A stretch of DNA of 50,338 bases from IMG/VR virus record IMGVR_UViG_2209111020_000005, positions 1 to 50,338 of that record. One strand, 5' to 3'. A program made the position numbers and the translations under genes. This document shows positions 15,470-23,430 of the stretch, one piece after another (position 1 is the stretch's first letter; every line of letters starts with the position of its first letter). The notes below the pieces were generated by a model. It was not told the origin of the DNA, did no database searches, and saw nothing but the letters and a program-made list of their open reading frames with translations. Source of the DNA: a virus.

Positions 15470-15988
15470 TTAAGGCGTAGCAGGTGATCCTGTTTCTCCA
15501 GGAGTTTCAAAAGCATACTGTGCTGCCTCGACAACCGCCGGGTCGAGATCAATTTCTCCATCCTGTGATTTTCCGATGACTTGGAAATTCACCGTCAGTT
15601 CGACAAATCCGTCAGATGCCTGCCCCTCTTCGTAGCTTTCAATAAGGATATAAGCAAATCGTGCCGGATACTTCTCATTAGCATTTTTAATCAGTTCGAC
15701 GTTCCAGCATTTAAGGATCTTCTGATTCGTCCGGGCGTCTTCAATCAGCTTCTGTCCATCGTCATCCGTTGCTAGAAATAGATCCACTTCGCCGCTCTCT
15801 GAATGTTGCGCATAAGCAAGCACGCGGCCATTCTTTGTCTGTTCGTCGGCCAGATCTCCTTCTTTTGTCCATGTCCCGTCTGTCTGAAATCCAGGGAACA
15901 GTGCATCTTCTCCGATTACGGCATCAGTAGACTGAAATAAAAAGATTTTCTGTTTACCACTGACCGGCTTTTTAACGTCAAGTGCCAT
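15470..15988 (-). CDS. Major tail (tube) protein
   Basis: The 172-residue protein starts MALDVKKPVSGKQKIFLFQS and has the beta-sandwich pattern of TP901-1-type major tail proteins, with GEVDLFLATDDDGQKLIEDA and a long beta hairpin around ARFAYILIESYEEG. The Gly/Pro-rich tail at the C-terminus is typical. It forms the stacked hexameric rings of the tail tube. It is preceded by the terminator protein gene and followed, after a 50-bp gap, by the chaperone gene. Confidence 0.85.
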   Translation of the reverse strand: MALDVKKPVSGKQKIFLFQSTDAVIGEDALFPGFQTDGTWTKEGDLADEQTKNGRVLAYAQHSESGEVDLFLATDDDGQKLIEDARTNQKILKCWNVELIKNANEKYPARFAYILIESYEEGQASDGFVELTVNFQVIGKSQDGEIDLDPAVVEAAQYAFETPGETGSPATP

Positions 15989-16003
15989 CTTTTCATTCCT
16001 CCT

Positions 16004-16432
16004 TTAGTTATTTATCCAAAATTGCAAATCAAGAATTCCATGCTTCGTCTTTCCGTCAATATCTGTAATGATCGTTGGTCTTCCTGGCACAAAACGGGCA
16101 ATAGAAAAGCCACTCTCAAGTGAGAGCGGCGATTTTAAGGCTTCATAGATTAAGTTCGTCAGATTGTATGTCTCAGCTTTACCTGGATAAGCACTCCATG
16201 TATGGATCGTAAACTGGATATTTTCGCCGAATGATGACTTCGTATCGAATTCATTATTTGATGAAATATCCAATGTCACATACGGAAACGCCGTCGGCCT
16301 TATCGTCCCTGTGTCATCGATCAGCGTCTGGGGAACGTCATCGTAAACGCCGGTGATCTTACTCATCAGCGGTTGATAGTTGGATAGCGCCTGATAGATC
16401 GCCTTTTGAAGCGATAGCAATGCTGTTCTCAT
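16004..16432 (-). CDS. Tail terminator / completion protein (DUF3168-like)
   Basis: The 142 residues include an N-terminal helix (LLSLQKAIYQALSNYQPLM), then VYDDVPQ and FPYVTLDISS, a pattern of DUF3168 / SPP1 gp17-like tail completion proteins, ending in a beta strand LDLQFWINN. Such proteins form the ring that caps the tail tube and joins it to the head. The gene lies between the HK97 gp10-like protein and the major tail protein, as expected. Confidence 0.8.
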   Translation of the reverse strand: MRTALLSLQKAIYQALSNYQPLMSKITGVYDDVPQTLIDDTGTIRPTAFPYVTLDISSNNEFDTKSSFGENIQFTIHTWSAYPGKAETYNLTNLIYEALKSPLSLESGFSIARFVPGRPTIITDIDGKTKHGILDLQFWINN

Positions 16433-16436
16433 TGAT

Positions 16437-16868
16437 TCACCCCAATCTGTTCAGAGCACGAGAGAAATGGTTGGATCCATCGGACACAGCGTCATCCCAG
16501 AAATGTGTCGCCCGAACGCCATGTGTCATGACCCACCGGCCTAAACTTTCACTGTAATAAACCCACGGTATTTTCTTTGCAGAAGAACCGCCTGGCCCTT
16601 CCGCGTAAATACCAGTACCGTAGTTCAAATAAACAGCATATGAAGCATCAACATGGACGACAGCAGTCAATCCGTCACCAGAATAGTCCACTTGAATTGA
16701 ATCTCTTAGATTACCCGTGTCAACTGGGGCGTTGGCTTTGGCGGATGACGCAATCAGCTCAGCGGTTTCGGCTACAATCTTCTTCACTTCATCGATATAG
16801 GATTTCTCGAACTGTTTAATCGCCAGTTCAAATCCTTTATCTCCGTAAATGATACGTGCCTTAGGCAT
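16437..16868 (-). CDS. HK97 gp10-like head-tail protein
   Basis: The 143-residue protein has the family signature APVDTGNLRDSIQV (about 48-61) and 'YAVYLNYGTGIYAEGPGG' (about 80-97), which define HK97 gp10-like/minor capsid proteins. These act in joining tail to connector. It overlaps the head-closure gene by 8 bp and is followed 4 bp later by the terminator gene. Confidence 0.85.
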   Translation of the reverse strand: MPKARIIYGDKGFELAIKQFEKSYIDEVKKIVAETAELIASSAKANAPVDTGNLRDSIQVDYSGDGLTAVVHVDASYAVYLNYGTGIYAEGPGGSSAKKIPWVYYSESLGRWVMTHGVRATHFWDDAVSDGSNHFSRALNRLG

Positions 16869-17226
16869 TGTTTAGCTCATCTCCCGTGACCTGGATCATC
16901 ATGATTTCGTGTTGACCGCCCTGGTCAATGGGTCGTGTCTTTATCTCGACAGCGGACCCGTCCTCGAGCAAGACGCGCATATCAGGTAAAATATCCGTAC
17001 GGTAAGGGAAATAGACTTCCTTCTCAATCGGATTAACCGTTCCCCCAGCTTGTCCATATTCACGGCTTGATATGTCAGTGACAAGTGCCGGATAAGTTCC
17101 AGGATCCGGATCAACATTTTCCCAGCCCTTATCGACCCATCCACCCGTACCGTCTGATTCCAGCAGATGCCGTTGAAACTTGATCCGGTGTGGAAACTCA
17201 TCATAAGGGCTGTAGTTCATAAGCAT
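16861..17226 (-). CDS. Head closure (stopper) protein
   Basis: The 121 residues contain FPHRIKFQRHLLESDGTGGW and end with a beta-barrel-like region (MRVLLEDGSAVEIKTRPIDQ), a pattern of SPP1 gp16/phage head-tail joining proteins. They close the capsid after DNA packaging. The start may be ATG 17226 or ATG 17220; it overlaps the upstream connector gene by 10 or 4 bp. Confidence 0.8.
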   Translation of the reverse strand: MLMNYSPYDEFPHRIKFQRHLLESDGTGGWVDKGWENVDPDPGTYPALVTDISSREYGQAGGTVNPIEKEVYFPYRTDILPDMRVLLEDGSAVEIKTRPIDQGGQHEIMMIQVTGDELNNA

Positions 17227-17546
17227 CGGAACCGCATCCTCTTGTAAGGCCGCAGTAAGATCGTCACGCTAACCGGGAATTCCGTATTAAATGTATACGA
17301 GACATTACCCATGCTGCGTGATTTTAAGCGCACGTCGCTCATATTAAACTCGACAGCCTTTTCGAGATAAAGAACCATGCCGGACGGCAGATCGTTGATG
17401 TCGAACGAATTATTGCACTGTTCCCCTACCTGATCGATCAACAATGGAATCATGATTTTCAACCAGTCATCTTTCGCACTATCCGTGATCCCGGCCATCG
17501 TTTTAATTTTCGTCAATAGTTCATCGGGTACCGTCTGATCGACCAT
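17217..17546 (-). CDS. Head-tail connector (gp6/gp15-like adaptor)
   Basis: Taking ATG 17546 (behind GAGGTGATCGGC; a GTG lies at 17555), the 109 residues form an all-helical adaptor: MVDQTVPDELLTKIKTMAGI, then AKDDWLKIMIPLLIDQVGE, CNNSFDINDLPSGMVLYLEK and FNMSDVRLKSRSMGNVSYTF. This is the SPP1 gp15/HK97 gp6-like connector pattern. It would bind the portal from below. The C-terminus ends in a basic KRMRFRCL tail. Confidence 0.8.
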   Translation of the reverse strand: MVDQTVPDELLTKIKTMAGITDSAKDDWLKIMIPLLIDQVGEQCNNSFDINDLPSGMVLYLEKAVEFNMSDVRLKSRSMGNVSYTFNTEFPVSVTILLRPYKRMRFRCL

Positions 17547-17560
17547 GCCGATCACCTCAC

Positions 17561-17749
17561 TTATTCAGCAATACCGGCTTTGACATATGCGTCGGCAGTC
17601 ACCGCATCTAAAATCTTGCATTCACCTTTTTTATACCGTTTGTCCAGACCTGCTTTGACATTGACCTTGAAGGTCACTTTCCTCCGCTTGCTGTCGTCCG
17701 TCTTTGTTTCAGCGGCTGGGTCCGCCTGAGTATTTACCTGTTCAGCCAT
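17561..17749 (-). CDS. Small head-region protein
   Basis: This 62-residue protein has a polar N-terminus (AEQVNTQADPAAETKTDDSK) and a C-terminal VTFKVNVKAG...YKKGECKILDAVTADAYVKAG segment. Such small proteins between the capsid and connector genes are common in siphophages; no function is established. It is spaced normally, 14 bp after the capsid gene and 15 bp before the connector. Confidence 0.65.
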   Translation of the reverse strand: MAEQVNTQADPAAETKTDDSKRRKVTFKVNVKAGLDKRYKKGECKILDAVTADAYVKAGIAE

Positions 17750-17762
17750 TTAGAAAACCTCC

Positions 17763-18806
17763 TTATGAATTTACCGTAGCAATGAAAACCTGATCGATTG
17801 TTTCGAATGAAGGAAGCACAATTTCCGATGCCTTTGTCACAACGTTTACTGGATCGTTTTCTTTGAACGTCGTAATTGCCACACCAGTATTGACGATCCG
17901 CACCTGTGCATCCGTTGCACCGCTCATGAGGTCAGCCTCTTCTGGTGTACTGCCATAGAAAGTGCTGCCAAGGTTTCCAGCAGGGAGCAGAGAGATCACG
18001 TCGTCCGGGAAGAAGTTCTTTTTCGCGCCTGATTCATCAATAAATTTGTTGTTGTACACTGCAAAGGTCATATTAACTTTGTTTGAGAGATACTGCTGCA
18101 GCATGCTGTTGGTCATGATGATGTTCTGGCCACCGAGCGGGTTGAGATCGAGACGGATGCTCTTGTTTGTGAGTAGATAGCCCCATGTTTTACGAGTAAC
18201 GATCGCACGAGCCGGACGAACACCAGTGTCATCTTCAACCTTATCCTGCCATGCGATGATGTCCTGGATCGGCGTAGAGTTATCGGTATCACTCCATCTT
18301 GCGGTGTCAGCCAGCGTTTCTTTGTGCTCATCAGGCATTTTGTAGTCATAATCCAGCGCTTGCCCGTTTGCAGCAATAGCAATCTTACCGGCAGACAGCA
18401 GCTGCATGATCATGCGCTCCGGCTGAACGTTGGCACCTTTGACCAGATTGCTTACGTCATCAAAAATCTGAGTAACCAGTGACTGCACAGCTGGGCTGTT
18501 CTGGTTCTGCGCGAACTTCAGCAGTTCCTGGCGCAGACGTTCTTTTACGGTCATAGATTCTTTGAAAAATGGCATCTCCGTCTGAATTTCAGAGAGACCG
18601 ATTCGATCACGGACAGTCGCCTTTGCGTCAAAGGCAGACGGTTTTAGCGCGATTGGCAGGCCAGACGATCCTTTGATCCAGCTGAGATCCAGTCCAAGCT
18701 GTTTTTTTGCCGGGAACAGTGTTGCGCCAAGGTACGGTACCTGTGGCTGTGCCTCAACATAAGCGCCGATGTCATTGGCGTTAATTAAATCAAAAATACT
18801 TGCCAT
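17763..18806 (-). CDS. Major capsid protein (phage E family)
   Basis: The 347 residues match the major capsid protein E family: an N-terminal IFDLINANDIGAYVEAQ helix, GATLFPAKKQLGLDLSW (about 27-43), an A-domain region with RPARAIVTRKTWGYLLTN, and the late block DVISLLPAGNLGSTFYGSTP. It forms the HK97-fold shell. It has no protease-cleaved delta domain; scaffolding is supplied by the separate gene two positions upstream. Confidence 0.9.
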   Translation of the reverse strand: MASIFDLINANDIGAYVEAQPQVPYLGATLFPAKKQLGLDLSWIKGSSGLPIALKPSAFDAKATVRDRIGLSEIQTEMPFFKESMTVKERLRQELLKFAQNQNSPAVQSLVTQIFDDVSNLVKGANVQPERMIMQLLSAGKIAIAANGQALDYDYKMPDEHKETLADTARWSDTDNSTPIQDIIAWQDKVEDDTGVRPARAIVTRKTWGYLLTNKSIRLDLNPLGGQNIIMTNSMLQQYLSNKVNMTFAVYNNKFIDESGAKKNFFPDDVISLLPAGNLGSTFYGSTPEEADLMSGATDAQVRIVNTGVAITTFKENDPVNVVTKASEIVLPSFETIDQVFIATVNS

Positions 18807-18820
18807 GTGTTATTTCCCCC

Positions 18821-19198
18821 TTATGCGATAAATGCAATTTGTTTGAGTGCGGTAACTTCTTCAGCGGTCGGTGCGACAGGCAGTTTAGCTTTGTCGATAA
18901 AACCATGAATGACGGCTGCACCCGATGCCGGACCATATGTCACGTCAACATCGGTCAGCAGGACGCCTTCAGCGTTGGACACAAGGGGTGCACCAGTTGA
19001 TGTTGCCTTCACTGCCTTTGCTGCGGAATCTTCCAGGAAACCGCCGCCAATAATCGTTCCGGCCGGGACAATCTTCTTGCCGTCCGCATTTGCTACGATG
19101 CCTGCGTCGTCAACCGTTACCGACAGAGTCGCATAATGATCTGCAAACTTAAGAATTTCTTTCGTGTTCGTGTAGTCTGTTTGAACAAATTTGCTCAT
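18821..19198 (-). CDS. Head decoration protein
   Basis: The 125-residue protein begins MSKFVQTDYTNTKEILKFAD, has VPAGTIIGGGFLED and GPASGAAVIHGFIDKAKLP, and ends ALKQIAFIA. The Gly/Ala-rich beta pattern and the place between scaffold and capsid genes fit lambda gpD-like/head-fibre decoration proteins found in Gram-positive phages. The assignment rests on position and on general sequence character. Confidence 0.65.
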   Translation of the reverse strand: MSKFVQTDYTNTKEILKFADHYATLSVTVDDAGIVANADGKKIVPAGTIIGGGFLEDSAAKAVKATSTGAPLVSNAEGVLLTDVDVTYGPASGAAVIHGFIDKAKLPVAPTAEEVTALKQIAFIA

Positions 19199-19211
19199 TA
19201 TTTAATCCTCC

Positions 19212-19829
19212 TTAGTTTTCACCGAAATAGTTTTTCTGTGCTTGCTGCATCGCTGTGTTATTCTGCTGGTTCTGTTCAGCCAGTTTCTTGCCGAACTCTC
19301 CGGCCTTGTCATCGCTGCCACCAGAATGAACCTGCCGGCCACCAGCCTTGAATTTTGCGTCCACACCCGCCTGAACAGCCTTGCTAAATGTTTCTTCAAG
19401 TTTGCCAAGGTTCGCCGTTGTCGTTTCCTCATCTTGACCAATGAAGAAATTCAGCACGTCCTTTGGAAGGTGCTTTTCATCAGCAACTTTCAGTGCCTTG
19501 TTGACGAGAGATTCATGATTACGTGCTTTCCGCTCGTCCTCGATTTCTTTCCGGAGCTTTTCAACTTCGAGTTCTGCCGGTGACTTTTGCGGGTTCCGCT
19601 TTTTGACCTCTTCCTCAATCAGCGATGACAGGTTATTTGATTTCCAAGTCTCAAGGCCTTTTGTAAAATGCTGATCAAGCCGTGGCTGAATGACCTTTTT
19701 CCCTTCATCCGTATCCAAGAAGGCCTGTGCCTTGGTTGCGTCCACGGCAGACAGTTCTCCGAGATATGCCGATACATCAGAATCTGTTTTATGTTCATTC
19801 AGCCATGTTTTGATTTCATTTAAATCCAT
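19212..19829 (-). CDS. Capsid scaffolding protein (DUF4355/gp20-like)
   Basis: The 205 residues are charged and strongly helical, with a coiled-coil core (SPAELEVEKLRKEIEDERKA) and a C-terminal Gly/Gln-rich tail (GSDDKAGEFGKKLAEQNQQ). This is the profile of DUF4355/GP20 scaffolding proteins, which template the procapsid and then leave. It lies just upstream of the decoration and capsid genes. Confidence 0.85.
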   Translation of the reverse strand: MDLNEIKTWLNEHKTDSDVSAYLGELSAVDATKAQAFLDTDEGKKVIQPRLDQHFTKGLETWKSNNLSSLIEEEVKKRNPQKSPAELEVEKLRKEIEDERKARNHESLVNKALKVADEKHLPKDVLNFFIGQDEETTTANLGKLEETFSKAVQAGVDAKFKAGGRQVHSGGSDDKAGEFGKKLAEQNQQNNTAMQQAQKNYFGEN

Positions 19830-19914
19830 TGTTCAATTCCTCCTAGCCTTGTAGTACTCGCCTACAAGTCTGCGATTTTCCGTCTTTTAATGACTTCCGG
19901 AAGGTCAAGAAAGC

Positions 19915-19940
19915 ATAAAAAATAAGCCTTAACGCGGCTC
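19915..19940 (-). terminator. Weak leftward terminator before the scaffold gene
   Basis: On the minus strand AGCC-GCGTTAA-GGCT is followed by TATTTTTTATG. The stem is only 4-5 bp, so it may attenuate rather than stop transcription between the packaging genes and the capsid genes, which need more product. Confidence 0.4.
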
Positions 19941-19967
19941 AGGCGAGATAAAGGGGATCACTTCCTC

Positions 19968-20225
19968 TCATTCATCTACATATTCGACGAGTTCATCCAT
20001 TTTTCCAGCAATTGTGTCATAAGTAACATCAGCTTGAAGATGAGAAATAAGATATTGTCTATCAATCAAATCGCAATTTTTATATGCCGTTAGAACATAA
20101 TCATCTTTCTGTTTGGCAGCAATCACAATTTGCTCAAGTTGGCCACGGTGGACGCGCTCCAATATGTCCTTAATCATTGTTTCCATGTCCATATTGTCAT
20201 TTTGGAAGTGGATGATTTTAGCCAT
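19968..20225 (-). CDS. Small phage protein of unknown function
   Basis: Starting at ATG 20225 behind AAGGAGCG, the 85 residues begin MAKIIHFQNDNMDMETMIKD and include GQLEQIVIAAKQKDDYVLTA, a short alpha/beta pattern. It resembles small accessory proteins found after MuF-type genes in Lactobacillales phages, but I cannot name a family. It overlaps the preceding 48-residue gene by 8 bp. Confidence 0.6.
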   Translation of the reverse strand: MAKIIHFQNDNMDMETMIKDILERVHRGQLEQIVIAAKQKDDYVLTAYKNCDLIDRQYLISHLQADVTYDTIAGKMDELVEYVDE

Positions 20226-20364
20226 CACCATCGCTCCTTTTTATCCCCCGCGTCTCCTTCACCATTTTTCCATTTTTGTAAAATCGTCGGATCACATAAT
20301 AGCCTTGATCTTCCGTAACAACAGTTTTTCCATCGACTGAAAGATAAATCGTTTCAATCCTCAA
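20218..20364 (-). CDS. Very small phage protein (48 aa)
   Basis: A TTG at 20364 lies 8-9 nt after GGAAGG within the 3' end of the MuF gene, and opens a 48-codon frame (MRIETIYLSVDGKTVVTEDQ at the start, basic C-terminus) ending at 20218. Overlaps at both ends (11 bp with MuF, 8 bp with the next gene) show the packed arrangement of real phage genes. The function is unknown. Confidence 0.6.
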   Translation of the reverse strand: MRIETIYLSVDGKTVVTEDQGYYVIRRFYKNGKMVKETRGIKRSDGDG

Positions 20365-21973
20365 TGTTATGGCCTTCCTTCACACCGTATTTTTCGAGTA
20401 CAGCATAACGCTCTGGGAAGAAGAATTGAACGGTACGTCTTTCAATTGAGTCCGGACTCCAGAAATACATGATCGTTTCGGCGATATCTTCATAGATATC
20501 TGTTTTTGCATAATCGGTGATGTTGCCAACATCTTTCTTCTCAGCCTTTTTCCAATCTTTAACGAACTGATCGCCAAGTGACTCTTGAAGGGCATGAGCT
20601 GTTTCATGTCGGATAGTCCCGGCAAGCATTTTATTTCTGGTGTCCTTATTCAGCCAATCATTACGATAAATTTCAATATTTTTTGATTTAAGATCAAATC
20701 CCCCAACAGCACTGTCGAATACCTGATCACCTTCTTGATCATACGCATCAAGTAAATGAATTTCCTTGATGACACCTTGATGCTCTTTTGGTATCTGATT
20801 GATAAAGCCCTTCACATCATCAATAGACAGTGTTTGAAGACCAGTGTCCATGTCCTGCGGCTGAATGATTGGAATTCCGGATGACTGATCGACTACAGCC
20901 GCACGCTCGGATCCATCAGGCATCTTGATTGTCGGGCCATCTTCTTTCTTTGGTGTTGCTTTCTTCTTTCCGGTCAACCACTCATCATAGCTTTGAAAGG
21001 GTATGGCCTTATTCGGTGGGACGATATCCTTCTTGGCTTGCTTCTCAGCCTGCTTCTGCGTCATGCCTTCATCGGCCATCAGCTTGTCCATTCGATCGGC
21101 CAGTTTCTGCTGATATCCGGCGTCCTGATAGTCCCGTGCGTTACGCGTATCCGGAAGCTGCCCATTCACCTTCATAATAAATGTGCAGCGGCAGTTACAA
21201 TCTTCCTTGGCCACTCCGAACAGATGCGGGCCTTTCGCCTGAAACTCGTGAATATGAAAGTTACCGTCTTTGTCCGCTTCCTGACCGTCCAGATTACGGT
21301 GATCCGGCCTTGTCCGCATGTCCAGCGTACTCATCCATACCTTCTGCAGATCAGCGTGCTTGGCTGCTTGTTCTGCACTGTCCAGACGAGCCAGCGTTTG
21401 CACCCGGCCGGCTTCTGTCCGCGCTACGTTCCGCGCTTTTGCCTGGCTGAATCCGACAGCATTTTGGACCCGGCGTGCCATCTGAGTATAACCTTCTCCG
21501 GACATCAGGCTTTGTGAGATCAGGATATGCAGCTTATTGATAATCTCAGTCCGATGCGACTGCATCAGTGCCGGAAGGGTCAGCTTATCAATTGGATTCT
21601 GCACGACCTTTTGAATCGTTTCAGGAGACGGAACAGACACGCCAAGCGCCGTTTGCGCGGCCAGTTCATATAAATATGAGGATCGCATGAAGTTCTCCAG
21701 ATAGACGTTCTGCGTGAGACTCTGCAGAGATTTCAGCACGCCCTGATACTGCGTCGAGATCGAACCAGAGATAGCGGCCATTTCCTGCTGAAGCCGGTTG
21801 AATTTATTCATGTCGGTCCAGGTCAGTGTTCCGTCTCCACTGGCGTATTTCTCGTACATTCGGGCAATCTCGTTCAGGATTTCTTTCAGTGTCGCGGCGA
21901 ATGAGCGGTCAATGCCTTGCTCAGCAGTCGATGTAATGTTGTCGAGATATTTATCAATGTCCTGCTGGTTCAC
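20354..21973 (-). CDS. MuF-like minor head protein fused to a zincin metallopeptidase domain
   Basis: The 539-residue protein has an SPP1 gp7/Mu F-like half (about 1-290). It carries the hallmark FSQAKARNVARTEAGRVQT (about 175-193), a D-x-RTRPDHRNLDGQ stretch and a Cys pair in KEDCNCRCTF. After a Lys-rich linker (about 300-350) comes a separate domain with IRHETAHALQES (about 457-468), an HExxH zinc-protease motif, and a likely third ligand in YEDIAETIMYFW. MuF proteins are inside the capsid and can be ejected with DNA, and C-terminal toxin or enzyme fusions are known in this family. The protease is therefore predicted to travel into the new host or act in head maturation; the substrate is unknown. 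Confidence 0.85.
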   Translation of the reverse strand: MNQQDIDKYLDNITSTAEQGIDRSFAATLKEILNEIARMYEKYASGDGTLTWTDMNKFNRLQQEMAAISGSISTQYQGVLKSLQSLTQNVYLENFMRSSYLYELAAQTALGVSVPSPETIQKVVQNPIDKLTLPALMQSHRTEIINKLHILISQSLMSGEGYTQMARRVQNAVGFSQAKARNVARTEAGRVQTLARLDSAEQAAKHADLQKVWMSTLDMRTRPDHRNLDGQEADKDGNFHIHEFQAKGPHLFGVAKEDCNCRCTFIMKVNGQLPDTRNARDYQDAGYQQKLADRMDKLMADEGMTQKQAEKQAKKDIVPPNKAIPFQSYDEWLTGKKKATPKKEDGPTIKMPDGSERAAVVDQSSGIPIIQPQDMDTGLQTLSIDDVKGFINQIPKEHQGVIKEIHLLDAYDQEGDQVFDSAVGGFDLKSKNIEIYRNDWLNKDTRNKMLAGTIRHETAHALQESLGDQFVKDWKKAEKKDVGNITDYAKTDIYEDIAETIMYFWSPDSIERRTVQFFFPERYAVLEKYGVKEGHNIED

Positions 21974-21987
21974 GACCGCTCATCTCC

Positions 21988-23430
21988 TTAACCTGTCTGG
22001 TTCCCTTGTAGACCGGCTTGTACTTGCTGATTCTCCTGCCCATTGCCTTGCTGCTGATTCGGATCAATGGTCAGTGCTGGCAAGTTCGCCGCGTATTCGT
22101 CCTTCTCTTTCTGCATTTCTTCCATTTCCTTGTCTACGTCTGGGACAAAAGACAGCTGAGACAGCCTTGTCCGTTCGCTGACACGTCCTTGCAGCTGTGC
22201 TGTCGTCGTCGCTTCCGCCGCGATGTCTGCCGGCAGGTTGCGCGTAAACGTGAAGGAAAGTTCCAGATAATCATCCGGTTTGCATAGTCCTTTCTTAGCC
22301 CATGCAGAACAGAGCACTTTGAATTGATAGCGCAACGCTGAGGTGAACTTGCGTTCCATGGAGATGCACTTGTTTTCCAAGCCAAGCAATTTAAATCGCA
22401 TGGCCACACCGCTCTGATTGCCGGCAAATGCCTGATCTCCAAAGTTGACTGATTTGGCAAAGCGAAGAATGTTTTGCTCCAGCCGGTCTAGGTGGTGTTC
22501 AATCAGCGCATCGTTGACATCCTTGTTGAGATACTTGATGTCCTCACTGTCGTCCAGCAATTCAAACATTCCGGTCTCTTTCAGTTTCTTCATGTCTTCT
22601 TCATCTAGCGAGGCACCCTTGAGTACCAGGTAGGCCAGCCGGTACTGCTCTATCTCGTTGCTGGCATCACTCAGTGTCCGGTCGTAGGCGTCAATCAGAC
22701 TCAAAACCTTCTCCGCGTCACCTTTCTGTTCACGATTATTCGGCACACCAAAAAGCGGATTGAAGTCAAACAGGTGCGACTGTTGATCCACCAGTTGGAA
22801 GGCTCCGGACTCGTCATTAAACGAGTAGGTATCTGAGCCATCGTAGAACTCAGCATATAGGTGATCGCCTTTGTCGGCGTCATCCAGTTTGTAATAATAG
22901 AGCGAGTAATCCGGACGGGTGATGTCTTTTCCGATCAGAACTACATGCCACGGCTCCAGGTCTTCAATATTCGGGTCTCCATCCGGATCGATATAAACGA
23001 GCCGTGCGCCATATCCGCAGATCGCCGCAAACTTTCCACATTCGGCATCCTGATCCTCAGCATTGCTCCGGAGCAGGAAGCTCTGTATTTCCTGCTTCCA
23101 TGAATCGTTTGCCTGATCAGCCCGGTAAGTGATCGGATGGCCGAACATGTAGCCAATCTTCGTATCGACAATGTCTGAATCAAAGCTGTTGTTCAGCATA
23201 TTGTTGACTTTATCGTCCAAGCGGAAGACGTTTTTTGACGCTCCGGTTCCGTAATTGATCGGCTTGCGATCAAAGATTTTCGGACCTTCTTTAATGCTCG
23301 CAATATAGCGTTGATAAAGATGTTTCATATGCCTGTGCTCGCGCTGATGATCATTGATGATCGCGTTGACTGTGTCCACCGTGATCCCCTCTGTCTGGAT
23401 CTTCTTGATGTATTTAATAAACCGGTTCAT
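21988..23430 (-). CDS. Portal protein
   Basis: The 480 residues match SPP1 gp6-like portals. Features are the N-terminal helical part with INDHQREHRHMKHLYQRYIA, the DTKIGYMFGHPITYRADQ block (about 89-106), LDRLEQNILRFAKSVNFGDQ and AMRFKLLGLENKCISMERKF near the tunnel helix, and a Gln-rich C-terminus. It forms the dodecameric packaging and ejection channel. It overlaps the terminase gene by 17 bp, and the MuF gene follows 14 bp downstream. Confidence 0.92.
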   Translation of the reverse strand: MNRFIKYIKKIQTEGITVDTVNAIINDHQREHRHMKHLYQRYIASIKEGPKIFDRKPINYGTGASKNVFRLDDKVNNMLNNSFDSDIVDTKIGYMFGHPITYRADQANDSWKQEIQSFLLRSNAEDQDAECGKFAAICGYGARLVYIDPDGDPNIEDLEPWHVVLIGKDITRPDYSLYYYKLDDADKGDHLYAEFYDGSDTYSFNDESGAFQLVDQQSHLFDFNPLFGVPNNREQKGDAEKVLSLIDAYDRTLSDASNEIEQYRLAYLVLKGASLDEEDMKKLKETGMFELLDDSEDIKYLNKDVNDALIEHHLDRLEQNILRFAKSVNFGDQAFAGNQSGVAMRFKLLGLENKCISMERKFTSALRYQFKVLCSAWAKKGLCKPDDYLELSFTFTRNLPADIAAEATTTAQLQGRVSERTRLSQLSFVPDVDKEMEEMQKEKDEYAANLPALTIDPNQQQGNGQENQQVQAGLQGNQTG

